A program made the translations under genes and the position numbers. The notes beneath the pieces were generated by a model. That model made no database searches. It saw only the letters and a list, made by a program, of their open reading frames with translations, and was not told the DNA's origin. From contig NZ_LLXZ01000177.1 of assembly GCF_001440395.1 (NCBI RefSeq), forward strand, positions 46,145 through 110,144: 64,000 nt of DNA, written 5' to 3'. Of this stretch, positions 25,873 through 36,186 are shown in pieces. Origin of the DNA: Bradyrhizobium jicamae. Lineage in GTDB: Bacteria > Pseudomonadota > Alphaproteobacteria > Rhizobiales > Xanthobacteraceae. The first letter of the stretch is position 1; each line of letters starts with the position of its first letter.

Positions 25873-25897
25873 AACGAGGTCCGCCGGACCACGTTCC
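25873..25897 (-). promoter_or_regulatory. EcfG-type general-stress promoter
   Basis: On the minus strand GGAAC (25897-25893) is followed after exactly 16 bases by CGTT (25876-25873). This matches the alphaproteobacterial sigma-EcfG consensus. The start codon at 25841 lies about 30 bases beyond the -10. Confidence 0.65.
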
Positions 25898-26069
25898 TCT
25901 CCGCCGATCACAGATCGTTGCTGTTCCGTTGGAAGTGGCTGCAGGGCCACACGTGTGGGATCTCAGCGATATGTTCGTGTCCATTCACAACTGAAGATTG
26001 TTCGATTGAACTTGCCGCGCTATCAAGGCCACTAAGGACCGTTCGCCCGGTTTGACTGGAAATGCCCAC

Positions 26070-26807
26070 ATGCCCGTTGCCATCGTTGTTTTGCTGCTCG
26101 ACATCACCCTGATCTGGCACGCATCGAAGACCGGGCGCCTTCAGCCCTGGGCTTTCATCATCCTGATGATCCCCTTTGTCGGCGCGCTCGCCTACATCGT
26201 CGTTGAACTGATCCCGGAGTGGTTCGGCAGCCCCGGCGCGCAACAGGCGCGCAAGCGCGTCGCGGAAAGGCTCGATCCGGAAAAGCGCTATCGTGAGCTG
26301 TGTGAGCGGCTCGCAGGCACTGACACCATCGCGAACCGCGAGGTGCTTGCAGCCGAATGCCTGAAGGTTGGGCGCTTCGACGAAGCCGAGCGGCACTACG
26401 ACCATGTCCTCACGCTGCCGATGGGCAAAGAGCCGGCCTACGCGCTGGGCAAGGCGCAGGCGCAATTCGGTCTCAACCGTCCGGCGGATGTGCTCGCGAC
26501 ACTGGATGATCTGAAACAACACTGGCCCGATTTTGAATCGGCCGAGGGACATCTGCTCTATGCCCGTGCCTTGGCCGAGGTCGGACGCGTCGACGAGGCG
26601 CTCGACGAATACCATGCGCTCGTGGCTTATTTTCCGGGCGCCGAGGCCAAGGTGCGTTACGGGATGCTGCTGAGCATGACAGGACGCACCGCCGAGGCCA
26701 GGATCGTGTTCAACGAATTGCTGCTCTCGATGCGGCGCGCGCCGAAATATCTGCGCGATGCGCAGGCGGAGTGGCTTTCGATCGCCGAAAAGCAATTGTC
26801 GGCCTGA
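26070..26807 (+). CDS. Membrane-anchored TPR-like protein
   Basis: About 245 residues. Two N-terminal hydrophobic segments (residues 2-16 and 26-48) surround HASKTGRLQPWAF, similar to the phospholipase-D-nuclease N-terminal membrane module. A soluble helical-repeat region follows (RFDEAERHYDHVL, ALAEVGRVDEALDEYHALV, LLSMTGRTAEARIVF), typical of TPR scaffolds. A TTG at 26052 is an alternative start. The role is unknown; TPR proteins of this layout often assist envelope assembly. Confidence 0.75.
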   Translation: MPVAIVVLLLDITLIWHASKTGRLQPWAFIILMIPFVGALAYIVVELIPEWFGSPGAQQARKRVAERLDPEKRYRELCERLAGTDTIANREVLAAECLKVGRFDEAERHYDHVLTLPMGKEPAYALGKAQAQFGLNRPADVLATLDDLKQHWPDFESAEGHLLYARALAEVGRVDEALDEYHALVAYFPGAEAKVRYGMLLSMTGRTAEARIVFNELLLSMRRAPKYLRDAQAEWLSIAEKQLSA

Positions 26808-26822
26808 TCCCGCCGGCGGGCT

Positions 26823-27764
26823 TCATCCACCCTTGTTCCCGCGCAGCCGGTCGATCCATTTGCGATAATGGCCGCGCGGGACGGTCATCGCGGCGACGCC
26901 GGCCATCACGAGCACGAGGCCGAGCGCGAGATTTGCCGGCACGGCTTCGCCGAGCAGCACTACCGACAGGCCGACGCCGATCGGAATCCGCAGATAGCCC
27001 TGCGCGTTGGTGGTCAGCGTGCCGAGCCGCGTCAGGCACATGTAGAACAGCATCAGCCCGAACGCGCTGGAGACGATCCCCATAGCTGTTGTCGCGACCA
27101 GCGCCTCCGTCGTCGGCCGCAAGGTCCAGGGATGATCGATAAGAAGCGCGAACGGCAGCAGCACCATGCCGCCGAACAGCAGCGAGCCCGCGGCCACCAC
27201 CATGGGATCGTAGTCCGTCAGCCGCAAGCCGAAGATCGTGGCGCATGCGAACGAGATGGTGGCGATCAGGATGACGATCTCGGCCAGGATGTTGGCATCG
27301 AGCGTTGCGAGCGCGTCGAGGCCGATGATCAAGGCCGTTCCGGCCAGCCCCAGAATGGCGCCGATCAGCTTCAGCAGCGTGGCCGGCTCATGCCGCGTGA
27401 TGCCCCAGGTGATGAGAAACGCGAAGATCGGCGTCGTCGAGGCCAGCACGACGGTATTCGATGCCGGCACATATTGCTGCGCCCAGGTAATCAGCAGAAA
27501 CGGCAGCGTCGAATTGATGGTCTGTTGCTGCGCGAACAGCTTCCAGGCCTTGATGTCCGTCGGCATCCGCACGCCGCGCACCCGCAGAACCGCGAACAGA
27601 AAGGCCGCTGCAATCAACGAGCGCGCCGAGATGAACGTGATCGGCGGGATCGAGCCGAGGCCGATCTTGGTCAGCGGATAGGTCGAGCTCCAGCAGCACG
27701 CCAGCGCGAGCAGCAACGCATAGTCGCGCCAGCCGCGACGGGGCTGTGGCGCTTCAGGTGGCAA
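26823..27764 (-). CDS. EamA/DMT-superfamily transporter
   Basis: A 313-residue inner-membrane protein with ten hydrophobic helices in two EamA repeats (about 12-140 and 160-290). FISARSLIAAAFLFA and a second-half GLMLFYMCLTRLG are typical of drug/metabolite exporters. The TTG start at 27764 overlaps the end of the upstream thioesterase gene by 11 bases, so the two are probably cotranscribed. The substrate is unknown. Confidence 0.85.
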   Translation of the reverse strand: MPPEAPQPRRGWRDYALLLALACCWSSTYPLTKIGLGSIPPITFISARSLIAAAFLFAVLRVRGVRMPTDIKAWKLFAQQQTINSTLPFLLITWAQQYVPASNTVVLASTTPIFAFLITWGITRHEPATLLKLIGAILGLAGTALIIGLDALATLDANILAEIVILIATISFACATIFGLRLTDYDPMVVAAGSLLFGGMVLLPFALLIDHPWTLRPTTEALVATTAMGIVSSAFGLMLFYMCLTRLGTLTTNAQGYLRIPIGVGLSVVLLGEAVPANLALGLVLVMAGVAAMTVPRGHYRKWIDRLRGNKGG

Positions 27765-28236
27765 CGGCGTCCACAGGCTTCTTCCATTTCACCCGCTTGA
27801 TCGTGCCGGAAAAGGTGAGCAGCGCCCGCTCGCCCGACCTCAGCATGCCCCGCACGAAGATCAGCGAGCCGCCGGCGCGGGTGACCTCGCCGGTACATTC
27901 GACCAGCTCGCCCTCGCGGGCGGCATCGAGGAACTCTGAGGAAAACGACACCGTAACCCCGGGGCTCTGCAGCACGGCGCCGGCGAGCGCGAACAGGCAG
28001 TAGTCGGCAAAGGTCATGAAGCAGCCGCCATGGACGTTGCCGCCGCCGTTGAGGTGTTTTTTCGCGACCCGGAACGCACAGGTGATGCGGCCGTTCTCAT
28101 CCATCCGGTGGTAGAACGGGCCGGCATGGGTCTCGAAATGGTCGCGTTTCCAGGTCCGCCATCCCTTGAATTCGCCCTCGGTTTCGACGTGGAGATCGGG
28201 GCGGAGGTCGAATGCGGTCTTGGCGAGCTGGTTCAC
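27754..28236 (-). CDS. PaaI-family hotdog thioesterase
   Basis: A 160-residue acyl-CoA thioesterase-like protein. The hotdog core shows GNVHGGCFMTFADYCLF (the conserved HGG and the downstream Asp), then VSFSSEFLDAAREGELVECTGEV and RGMLRSGERALLTFSGTIK. It probably hydrolyses an aromatic or medium-chain acyl-CoA. It is first in a pair with the EamA transporter and divergent from purL. Confidence 0.85.
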   Translation of the reverse strand: MNQLAKTAFDLRPDLHVETEGEFKGWRTWKRDHFETHAGPFYHRMDENGRITCAFRVAKKHLNGGGNVHGGCFMTFADYCLFALAGAVLQSPGVTVSFSSEFLDAAREGELVECTGEVTRAGGSLIFVRGMLRSGERALLTFSGTIKRVKWKKPVDAVAT

Positions 28237-28397
28237 GAAATCTGGCCTTCAATTGTCGGTTTGGGTCCTTAAATCCGATCCATCCCCGCAGTGCAAACGC
28301 CGATCCTGCAAGGCACCCCGCGCAAAGCTCTGGACAGGGCAAAAATGCCCCCTAAAAGGCCTTTTCGCACCCCCTCGATCTTCCTAATAAGAGACCC

Positions 28398-30605
<2,208 letters not shown>

Positions 30606-30620
30606 CGACGCTGCAACTTC

Positions 30621-30697
30621 GTAGCCCGCATGAGCGCAGCGACATGCGGGGCCAGTGTCCGCGTCGTCCCGCATATCGCTGCGCTCATGCGGGCTAC
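30621..30697. repeat. Palindromic repeat family 5
   Basis: A 77-base near-palindrome, GTAGCCCGCATGAGCGCAGC ... GCTGCGCTCATGCGGGCTAC, between the convergent purL and acyltransferase genes. Both 20-base arms pair almost perfectly, so it may act as a bidirectional terminator. Only one copy is in this window. Confidence 0.8.
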
Positions 30698-30701
30698 AGG
30701 G

Positions 30702-31886
30702 CTACAACACCTTCGTCGCGCCCGGGATCTGCCGCAACGCGCGCGTCAGTGCCCAGCTGAATGCGACCGTCAGCACGAAACCGACTGTCGCCTTCACGAT
30801 CGCCGGCAAATCATAGTCGAACAGCCAGTATTGCAGCCAAAGCGCGATCGGGTAATGCACCAGGAACATGCCGTAGGCATCCGCCTGCATCGGATCGAGC
30901 AGCTTGGCTGAGCCCGATTGCCTGAACCGCTGGAAAAAGGCCAGGATCAGAAACATGATGGCCACGCTGAAGACGGTGAAGCAGATGGCATAGAGCGCTT
31001 CATACCAGTCCGGCAACGGCGACGGGTTGCCCAGTATTTCGCGCTTGATGAAGATCAGCACCCACAACAGGCAATACGGAACGATCGCCAGCACCATCCA
31101 GTCCCAGCTGACCTTCGCCATCCTTCCGTCTGCCGCGAGCAGCCCGCGATCCATTTGCGCAACGCCGATGCCGGCGCCGAAAAAGAAATAGCTCGCATAG
31201 AGCATGATGCGCCCGTGCTGCACCGAGAACGGCCCGAACTCGAACCAGCTGCTATGTCCGTAGTGGACCAGCCCGGGAACGTAGAACGCAGCGGTGACGG
31301 CAAGCATGACCGCGAAGAACACCGCGGGCCGGCGACGGCCGTGCAGCGAGAGACGATTGATCGGATCGAGCAGATGGGGCGACAGCCGGTACAGCAGGCA
31401 GGCAACCAGGTCGAAGGCGAACAAGACCCAGAGGAACCAGATAGGCCCGCTCGGCCACGGGCCCTTCGTGATCATATTCCAATAATATTCCGAAAAGCCG
31501 ATCTCGGGATGGTGCCGGAGCGAGATGGCGTAATAGGCGAGCGGAATGACCGTGAAGGCGCAGATCGCGAAGGGTAAGGCAAGCCGAAGCAGGCGATCCT
31601 GCAAATAGTTCAGCGGTCCCTTCCGGGCGATACCGGACCATGCGAACAGGCCCGACAGGAAGAAGAACATCGCCATGAAGAAACTGTCGGTGGCGAGCAC
31701 GATCATGTCGAAGCCGAAGAAGTACTTCGGGTCGGTATGGCCGAAATAGGTATAGGGAATCACGGCGTGGTGGAGCAGCACCACCAGCGTCAGGAAGGTG
31801 CGGGCGCGATCAAGCGATAGGTTGCGCGATTTGGCCTTGGGCACGGCGCCCACATCGGCGCTCACCGAACTGGAAATCGTCGTCAT
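30702..31886 (-). CDS. Acyltransferase-3 family membrane protein
   Basis: About 394 residues with ten or so TM helices. The family signature RARTFLTLVVLLHHAVIPY near residue 28 contains the conserved Arg and catalytic His. Later segments FFFLSGLFAWSG and WFLWVLFAFDL fit acyltransferase 3/OpgC-like enzymes that O-acylate glucans, lipids or surface sugars. The start is ATG 31886 or GTG 31892. Its role might relate to cyclic or surface glucans, given the GH17 gene 12 kb away, but that is speculative. Confidence 0.85.
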   Translation of the reverse strand: MTTISSSVSADVGAVPKAKSRNLSLDRARTFLTLVVLLHHAVIPYTYFGHTDPKYFFGFDMIVLATDSFFMAMFFFLSGLFAWSGIARKGPLNYLQDRLLRLALPFAICAFTVIPLAYYAISLRHHPEIGFSEYYWNMITKGPWPSGPIWFLWVLFAFDLVACLLYRLSPHLLDPINRLSLHGRRRPAVFFAVMLAVTAAFYVPGLVHYGHSSWFEFGPFSVQHGRIMLYASYFFFGAGIGVAQMDRGLLAADGRMAKVSWDWMVLAIVPYCLLWVLIFIKREILGNPSPLPDWYEALYAICFTVFSVAIMFLILAFFQRFRQSGSAKLLDPMQADAYGMFLVHYPIALWLQYWLFDYDLPAIVKATVGFVLTVAFSWALTRALRQIPGATKVL

Positions 31887-31999
31887 GGGCACGCGCCCCC
31901 GTGCAGGTTGTTTGCGTCAAATCTTGCTCCCGGGAACCCGATTCAGCAAGGCCGGTAGGGCGCGGCAAAATCCCGTCGCCCGGCGGCTGAGTTCGCGCG

Positions 32000-32024
32000 G
32001 GAACCAGCCGAGCAACTCGCCGTT
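32000..32024 (+). promoter_or_regulatory. EcfG-type general-stress promoter
   Basis: GGAAC (32000-32004), 16 bases, CGTT (32021-32024). It lies 57 bases before the DUF1328 gene and matches the alphaproteobacterial EcfG consensus exactly. Confidence 0.68.
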
Positions 32025-32080
32025 AGGATCGGTGAATTCGTCGGCCGCCGCTATTGGCCTAAGGTCCCCCGGAGCACGCG

Positions 32081-32254
32081 ATGACAATCCTCAAATGGGC
32101 GCTGATCTTCTTGCTGGTGTCGATCGTCGCCGGTCTTCTCGGCTTCACCGGCATTTCGGCGGCTTCCGCCGACATCGCCCGCTTCCTGTTCTATGTCTTC
32201 GTCGCGATCTTCCTGGTGCTCCTGATCCTCGGGCTAACGATATTCAGGGCATAG
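32081..32254 (+). CDS. DUF1328 small membrane protein
   Basis: A 57-residue protein starting MTILKWALIFLLVSIVAG, made of two hydrophobic helices with the conserved GFTGISAASADIARFLF turn. It matches the DUF1328/YtjA family, small inner-membrane proteins of unknown function often induced by stress. ATG 32081 has GGAG upstream. An EcfG-type promoter sits at 32000-32024, supporting stress control. Confidence 0.88.
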   Translation: MTILKWALIFLLVSIVAGLLGFTGISAASADIARFLFYVFVAIFLVLLILGLTIFRA

Positions 32255-32316
32255 CTACGCATGCGGTCATTCCGGTTTCGATGCTTTCGCATACGCGGAA
32301 TGATGCCGTCTCTGCC

Positions 32317-32676
32317 TTACGCCACTTCCTCGATCGTCACCTTGTCCGGATAGAACGCTAGGTGGCCTGCGATTTCGGCCATGGCCGGGAAGGGCGTCTC
32401 ATAGGTCCAGATCGAATTTTCGATGCGCTTGCCGTCGGCATTGATGCTGAAATAGTTCGCATCCCCCTTGTAGGGGCAGTGCGTGGTCCGCTCGGTGCGG
32501 GCGAGCAGCGCCATGTTGGCGTCCTCGCGCGGCACATATTGCACTGCCGGATAGCTGGCTTCCCTGAGCGTCAGCGCATGGGTGGTATCGGCGACGACCA
32601 CGCCGCCTGCCGAGACCCTGATACGCTTGGGGTTTGCCGTTATCGTGATCGGATGGTCGGGACCGGGCAATTTCAT
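32317..32676 (-). CDS. DUF427 domain protein
   Basis: A 119-residue soluble protein with the DUF427 pattern PKRIRVSAGGVVVADTTHAL, then YPAVQYVPREDANM, then THCPYKGDANYFSI and SIWTYETPFP. The family is a small beta-rich fold of uncertain role, often next to redox or stress genes. It is a complete single gene, tail to tail with the DUF1328 gene. Confidence 0.9.
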   Translation of the reverse strand: MKLPGPDHPITITANPKRIRVSAGGVVVADTTHALTLREASYPAVQYVPREDANMALLARTERTTHCPYKGDANYFSINADGKRIENSIWTYETPFPAMAEIAGHLAFYPDKVTIEEVA

Positions 32677-32862
32677 GGTTCTTTGGCCTCTTTTTAGGTC
32701 AGCCCGAAATGATCGGGCGCGACCGGATCTCGCGGTGTCAAACCGTTCGGCCGGGAATATAGTGACGCCGGGCGTGACCTAGAAGAGCGTACGCGCTAGG
32801 TTTGGCCGTCACGGTCGCGCGAGCCGGGCCGTGATTCGAAACACCTGACGGAGACATGCTGG

Positions 32863-33099
32863 ATGCCGATGGACGCCCACGATATCGAATCGATGATCAA
32901 GGCAGCTATCCCCGATGCCGAGGTGACGATCCGCGATCTCGCAGGCGATGGCGACCACTACGCCGCGACCGTGATCTCGGAATCCTTCCGTGGCAAGTCG
33001 CGCGTGCAGCAGCATCAGATCGTGTATCAGTCGCTCAAGGGCCAGATGGGCGGCGTGCTGCACGCGCTGGCGCTGCAGACCGGGGTACCGGAGGGCTAA
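32863..33099 (+). CDS. bolA: BolA-family protein
   Basis: A 78-residue BolA/IbaG-type protein with DIESMIKAAIPDAEVTIRDLAGDGDHYAATVIS and the conserved HQIVYQSLKG near the C-terminus. BolA proteins bind monothiol glutaredoxins through a shared 2Fe-2S cluster and take part in iron sensing and cluster delivery. In many alphaproteobacteria bolA and grxD are adjacent after purL. Here grxD lies 4.6 kb downstream with LtrA and ergothioneine genes between. An alternative ATG is at 32869. Confidence 0.9.
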   Translation: MPMDAHDIESMIKAAIPDAEVTIRDLAGDGDHYAATVISESFRGKSRVQQHQIVYQSLKGQMGGVLHALALQTGVPEG

Positions 33100-33126
33100 C
33101 CCCCGACCAGCCACGCGGGGGCACCA

Positions 33127-34305
33127 ATGACGAACGATCCGCACGGCGCGATGTTTCGCACGATCGTGCCGCACCAGCACAGCCGCGTCACCTATGCGGA
33201 GCTGTTCTTCGACCTCGTCTTCGTCTTTGCCGTCACCCAGATCTCGCACACGCTGCTCGCGCACTTCACCGTTCTCGGCGCGCTGCAGGTCACGGTGCTT
33301 TTTCTGGCCGTGTGGTGGGTCTGGGTTTTTACCTCCTGGATTACCAACTGGCTCAATCCGGAGAAGACGCCGGTCCGGCTCCTGCTGTTTGCGATGATGC
33401 TGGGCGGGCTGGTGCTGTCGACGTCGATCCCGAAGGCGTTTGACGAGCGCGGCCTGTGGTTCGCCATCGCCTATGCGACGATGCAGGTCGGCAAGACGAT
33501 ATTTCTGTGGCTGTCGACGCCGGTCTCGCGCCCGCGCGTCAGGATGAATGCCATCCGGATCGCCGCCTGGCTCTCGACATCGGCCATCTTCTGGATCGCG
33601 GGCGGACTGGCCGAAGGTCAGTCGCGGCTGGCGCTGTGGGCCGTTGCGCTCGTCATCGAATACATTTCGCCGGCGGTGCGGTTCTGGATTCCGCGCTATG
33701 GCGCGTCCTCGGTCGCGGACTGGATGATCGAAGGCGGCCACATGGCCGAGCGTTGCGCGCTGTTCATCATCATCGCGCTCGGCGAATCCATCGTCGTCAT
33801 CGGCGCGACTTTCGCCGAACTCACCTGGACGGGCGAAAACGTTCTGGGGTTCGTCTCGGCCCTGCTCGGCAGCATCGCGATGTGGTGGATCTATTTCCAC
33901 ATCGGTGCCGAGGCTGCCTCCGAACAGCTTTCAAAATCGAGCGAGCCGGGAAGGCTGGCGCTGCTTGCCTATACCTATCTGCACATGCCGATCGTGGCCG
34001 GCATCATCGTTACGGCGGTGGCGGATGAGTTGGTGCTGAAGCACCCGGGCGGTCATTCCGATCTGAAGACCGTGACGAGCGCGATCGGCGGCCCCTTGCT
34101 GTTTCTGTTCGGGACCGTGCTGTTCAAGCAGAGTTTTCGCGGCTTTCTTCAGCTCTCGCATGGCGCCGGCATCATCGCGCTCTGCGTGCTCGCATGGTTT
34201 GCCAGCGACCTTTCGCCGCTGATGCTATCCATCCTGACCACCGCAATCCTGATCGGCGTCGCGATGTGGGAAACGTTCTCGCTGCGATCCGGCCAAGCAG
34301 AATAG
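33127..34305 (+). CDS. LtrA-family (low temperature requirement A) membrane protein
   Basis: A 392-residue protein with about twelve hydrophobic helices. The LtrA signature VTYAELFFDLVFVFAVTQISH near residue 20 and the central GHMAERCALFIIIALGESIVVIGATF are clear. LtrA was first linked to growth at low temperature in Listeria, but its activity is unknown. It follows bolA by 27 bases and may be cotranscribed. Confidence 0.9.
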   Translation: MTNDPHGAMFRTIVPHQHSRVTYAELFFDLVFVFAVTQISHTLLAHFTVLGALQVTVLFLAVWWVWVFTSWITNWLNPEKTPVRLLLFAMMLGGLVLSTSIPKAFDERGLWFAIAYATMQVGKTIFLWLSTPVSRPRVRMNAIRIAAWLSTSAIFWIAGGLAEGQSRLALWAVALVIEYISPAVRFWIPRYGASSVADWMIEGGHMAERCALFIIIALGESIVVIGATFAELTWTGENVLGFVSALLGSIAMWWIYFHIGAEAASEQLSKSSEPGRLALLAYTYLHMPIVAGIIVTAVADELVLKHPGGHSDLKTVTSAIGGPLLFLFGTVLFKQSFRGFLQLSHGAGIIALCVLAWFASDLSPLMLSILTTAILIGVAMWETFSLRSGQAE

Positions 34306-34344
34306 CGCCTTCAATCAAGCCTTGAACTCAATCAAGCCTTGAAT

Positions 34345-34566
34345 TCAGTCAAGCCTTGGCCGCCTGACCGGGATCAGTTGCGGCGAGTTATGCTGATCGA
34401 CGACGTTCTTGAGCACGAGCGTTGAGAGCTGGACGACGAGCGCCCGAAGCCGTGCATTTTCCTCGATCAGCGCCACCCGCTCGGTGTCTGCTTCGTCGTC
34501 CCAGTCCGTATCATTGTGAACCGATCCGGCATTGTGGCTGCTGGACGCTGGATATGCATTGCCCAT
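34345..34566 (-). CDS. Small coiled-coil hypothetical protein
   Basis: About 73 residues from ATG 34566. An acidic N-terminal part (HNDTDWDDEADTE) is followed by a helix, RVALIEENARLRALVVQLS, with a heptad pattern, and a short basic tail. No family is recognised. The frame is open further upstream, but AGGGG precedes this ATG and composition changes there. It resembles small rhizobial proteins with a leucine-zipper-like helix. Confidence 0.5.
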   Translation of the reverse strand: MGNAYPASSSHNAGSVHNDTDWDDEADTERVALIEENARLRALVVQLSTLVLKNVVDQHNSPQLIPVRRPRLD

Positions 34567-34844
34567 GACTGACATCCCCTGACACGAACTCACCCCGAGC
34601 CATGCTACTGGCAAAGATACGGCTGAGTCCGCGTCAAAAATTGGACCTTTCGAAGGGGAAACGACAGCGGAGATGGACCCTTTTGCGGGCGGGTCGATAA
34701 AGATGAACACTTGTTAAGAAGTTTGGTTATAGTGCGTTCGGTAAAGGTGTGGGGACGCGCGGCGGCGTATGCACCTTTCCATCTAACCTAGACCAGCGCG
34801 ATCACTCAGTGCCCACGGGGGTACCGTGGTGGGAATACGCGCCT

Positions 34845-35144
34845 ATGAAACAGAGCGAAGCAAGAGTACGGATCATTCAAGAGTGGGACCGCTGGATACT
34901 ATCGCAGGCGATCGAGCCGGACGGACCGACTGGTAAAGACTCGTTGAAGTTCTTTCACGAATTGCAGGACGCAGCATCACCGCTACTGGATTTCCAGTCG
35001 CGCGGACAGGACAAGTGGCGCATCATTCATGCGTGGCTCCTGGGAGCAGACCGATTGCACGATGACTGGATATCGGTTGCGCCCCGGATCGCCCCGACAC
35101 GCAGGTTCCGGCCAGAGCGCAAGCGATCGTTTTGCAAGACGTGA
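34845..35144 (+). CDS. Hypothetical protein
   Basis: A 99-residue soluble protein from ATG 34845: helical, charged and Trp-rich (VRIIQEWDRWILSQAI, KWRIIHAWLLGADRLHDDW) with a basic tail. No family is recognised. The region around it is less GC-rich than the flanking genes. It converges with egtD. A real gene is likely from composition and length, but its function is unknown. Confidence 0.5.
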   Translation: MKQSEARVRIIQEWDRWILSQAIEPDGPTGKDSLKFFHELQDAASPLLDFQSRGQDKWRIIHAWLLGADRLHDDWISVAPRIAPTRRFRPERKRSFCKT

Positions 35145-35166
35145 ACTGCAAAATTCGCGGCCAGCC

Positions 35167-36138
35167 TCAGTCTGAGGCGGCCAGCGCGTGAACCGAAAAC
35201 ATCCTGTCCCGGTCGGTCCAGGATTCCCGCACCGACCAGCCGGATTCACGCGCCAGGGCGGTGAAGCGGTCGAGGCTGTATTTATAGCTCGACTCGGTGT
35301 GGATGCTCTCGCCGGGGCGGAATGAAAAATTCCGTCCCAGGATGCGCACGTTCTGAGCCTTCTTGGAAATCAAGTGCATCTCGATGCGATGGCGCTCGCG
35401 GTTATAGACCGAGCGATGCATGAAGGCGGAGACGTCGAAATTGCCGCCGAGCTCGCGGTTGATGCGGACCAGGACGTTGAGATTGAATTTGGCGGTGACG
35501 CCGGCGGCGTCGTTATAGGCGTCGTATAGCACGCGCTCGTTCTTTTCGAGGTCGACGCCGATGATCATCTGCGCGCCGTCGCCCAGAATGTCGCGGGCGC
35601 TGCGCAGGAAGGCGCGCGCCTCATCCGGATCGAAATTGCCGAGCGTCGATCCCGGAAAGAAACCGACCTTCGGCATCCCTTCGATCTCCGCCGGCAGGGC
35701 AAACGGCGCGGTGAAATCGGCAGCCACCGGATACACGCCGAGATCGGGAAAATCCTTGCGCAAGGCTACGGCCTGCGCGTTCAGGAAGTCGCCTGAAATA
35801 TCGACCGGGACATAGGCGGAAAAATCGCAGCGCTCCAGCAGCAGCCGGACCTTGGTGGTGGCGCCGGCGCCGAACTCCACGAGGGCTGCGCCTTTCGGAA
35901 TGATGGCGGCGATCTCGTCGCCGTGGCCGCGCAGGATGCCGAGTTCGGTCCGGGTCGGGTAATATTCCGGCAGCACCGTGATCTGCTCGAACAGCTCGGA
36001 GCCCGCGGCGTCGTAGAAATATTTTGGCGACAGCCGTTTTGGAAACTGCGAGAGGTCGCCGATCACGTCGCTGGCAAAGGCGGAAGTCTGCTCATCGAAC
36101 TGATACGTCTGGGCCAAAGCGGCGGCGTGCACATTCAT
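35167..36138 (-). CDS. egtD: L-histidine N-alpha-methyltransferase
   Basis: Trimethylates histidine to hercynine using SAM, the first step of ergothioneine synthesis. It is 323 residues. FDEQTSAFASDVIGDLSQFPKRLSPKYFYD is the family start, with LPEYYPTRTELGIL, the SAM motif LVEFGAGATTKVRLLL near residue 91 and FFPGSTLGNF near 158. ATG 36138 has AGGAGAG upstream. It is the second gene of an egtB-egtD operon. Confidence 0.95.
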   Translation of the reverse strand: MNVHAAALAQTYQFDEQTSAFASDVIGDLSQFPKRLSPKYFYDAAGSELFEQITVLPEYYPTRTELGILRGHGDEIAAIIPKGAALVEFGAGATTKVRLLLERCDFSAYVPVDISGDFLNAQAVALRKDFPDLGVYPVAADFTAPFALPAEIEGMPKVGFFPGSTLGNFDPDEARAFLRSARDILGDGAQMIIGVDLEKNERVLYDAYNDAAGVTAKFNLNVLVRINRELGGNFDVSAFMHRSVYNRERHRIEMHLISKKAQNVRILGRNFSFRPGESIHTESSYKYSLDRFTALARESGWSVRESWTDRDRMFSVHALAASD

Positions 36139-36186
36139 GATACTCTCCTGAACGCGCTTTCCGGCGCGCAATGATGGTCGAAGACA

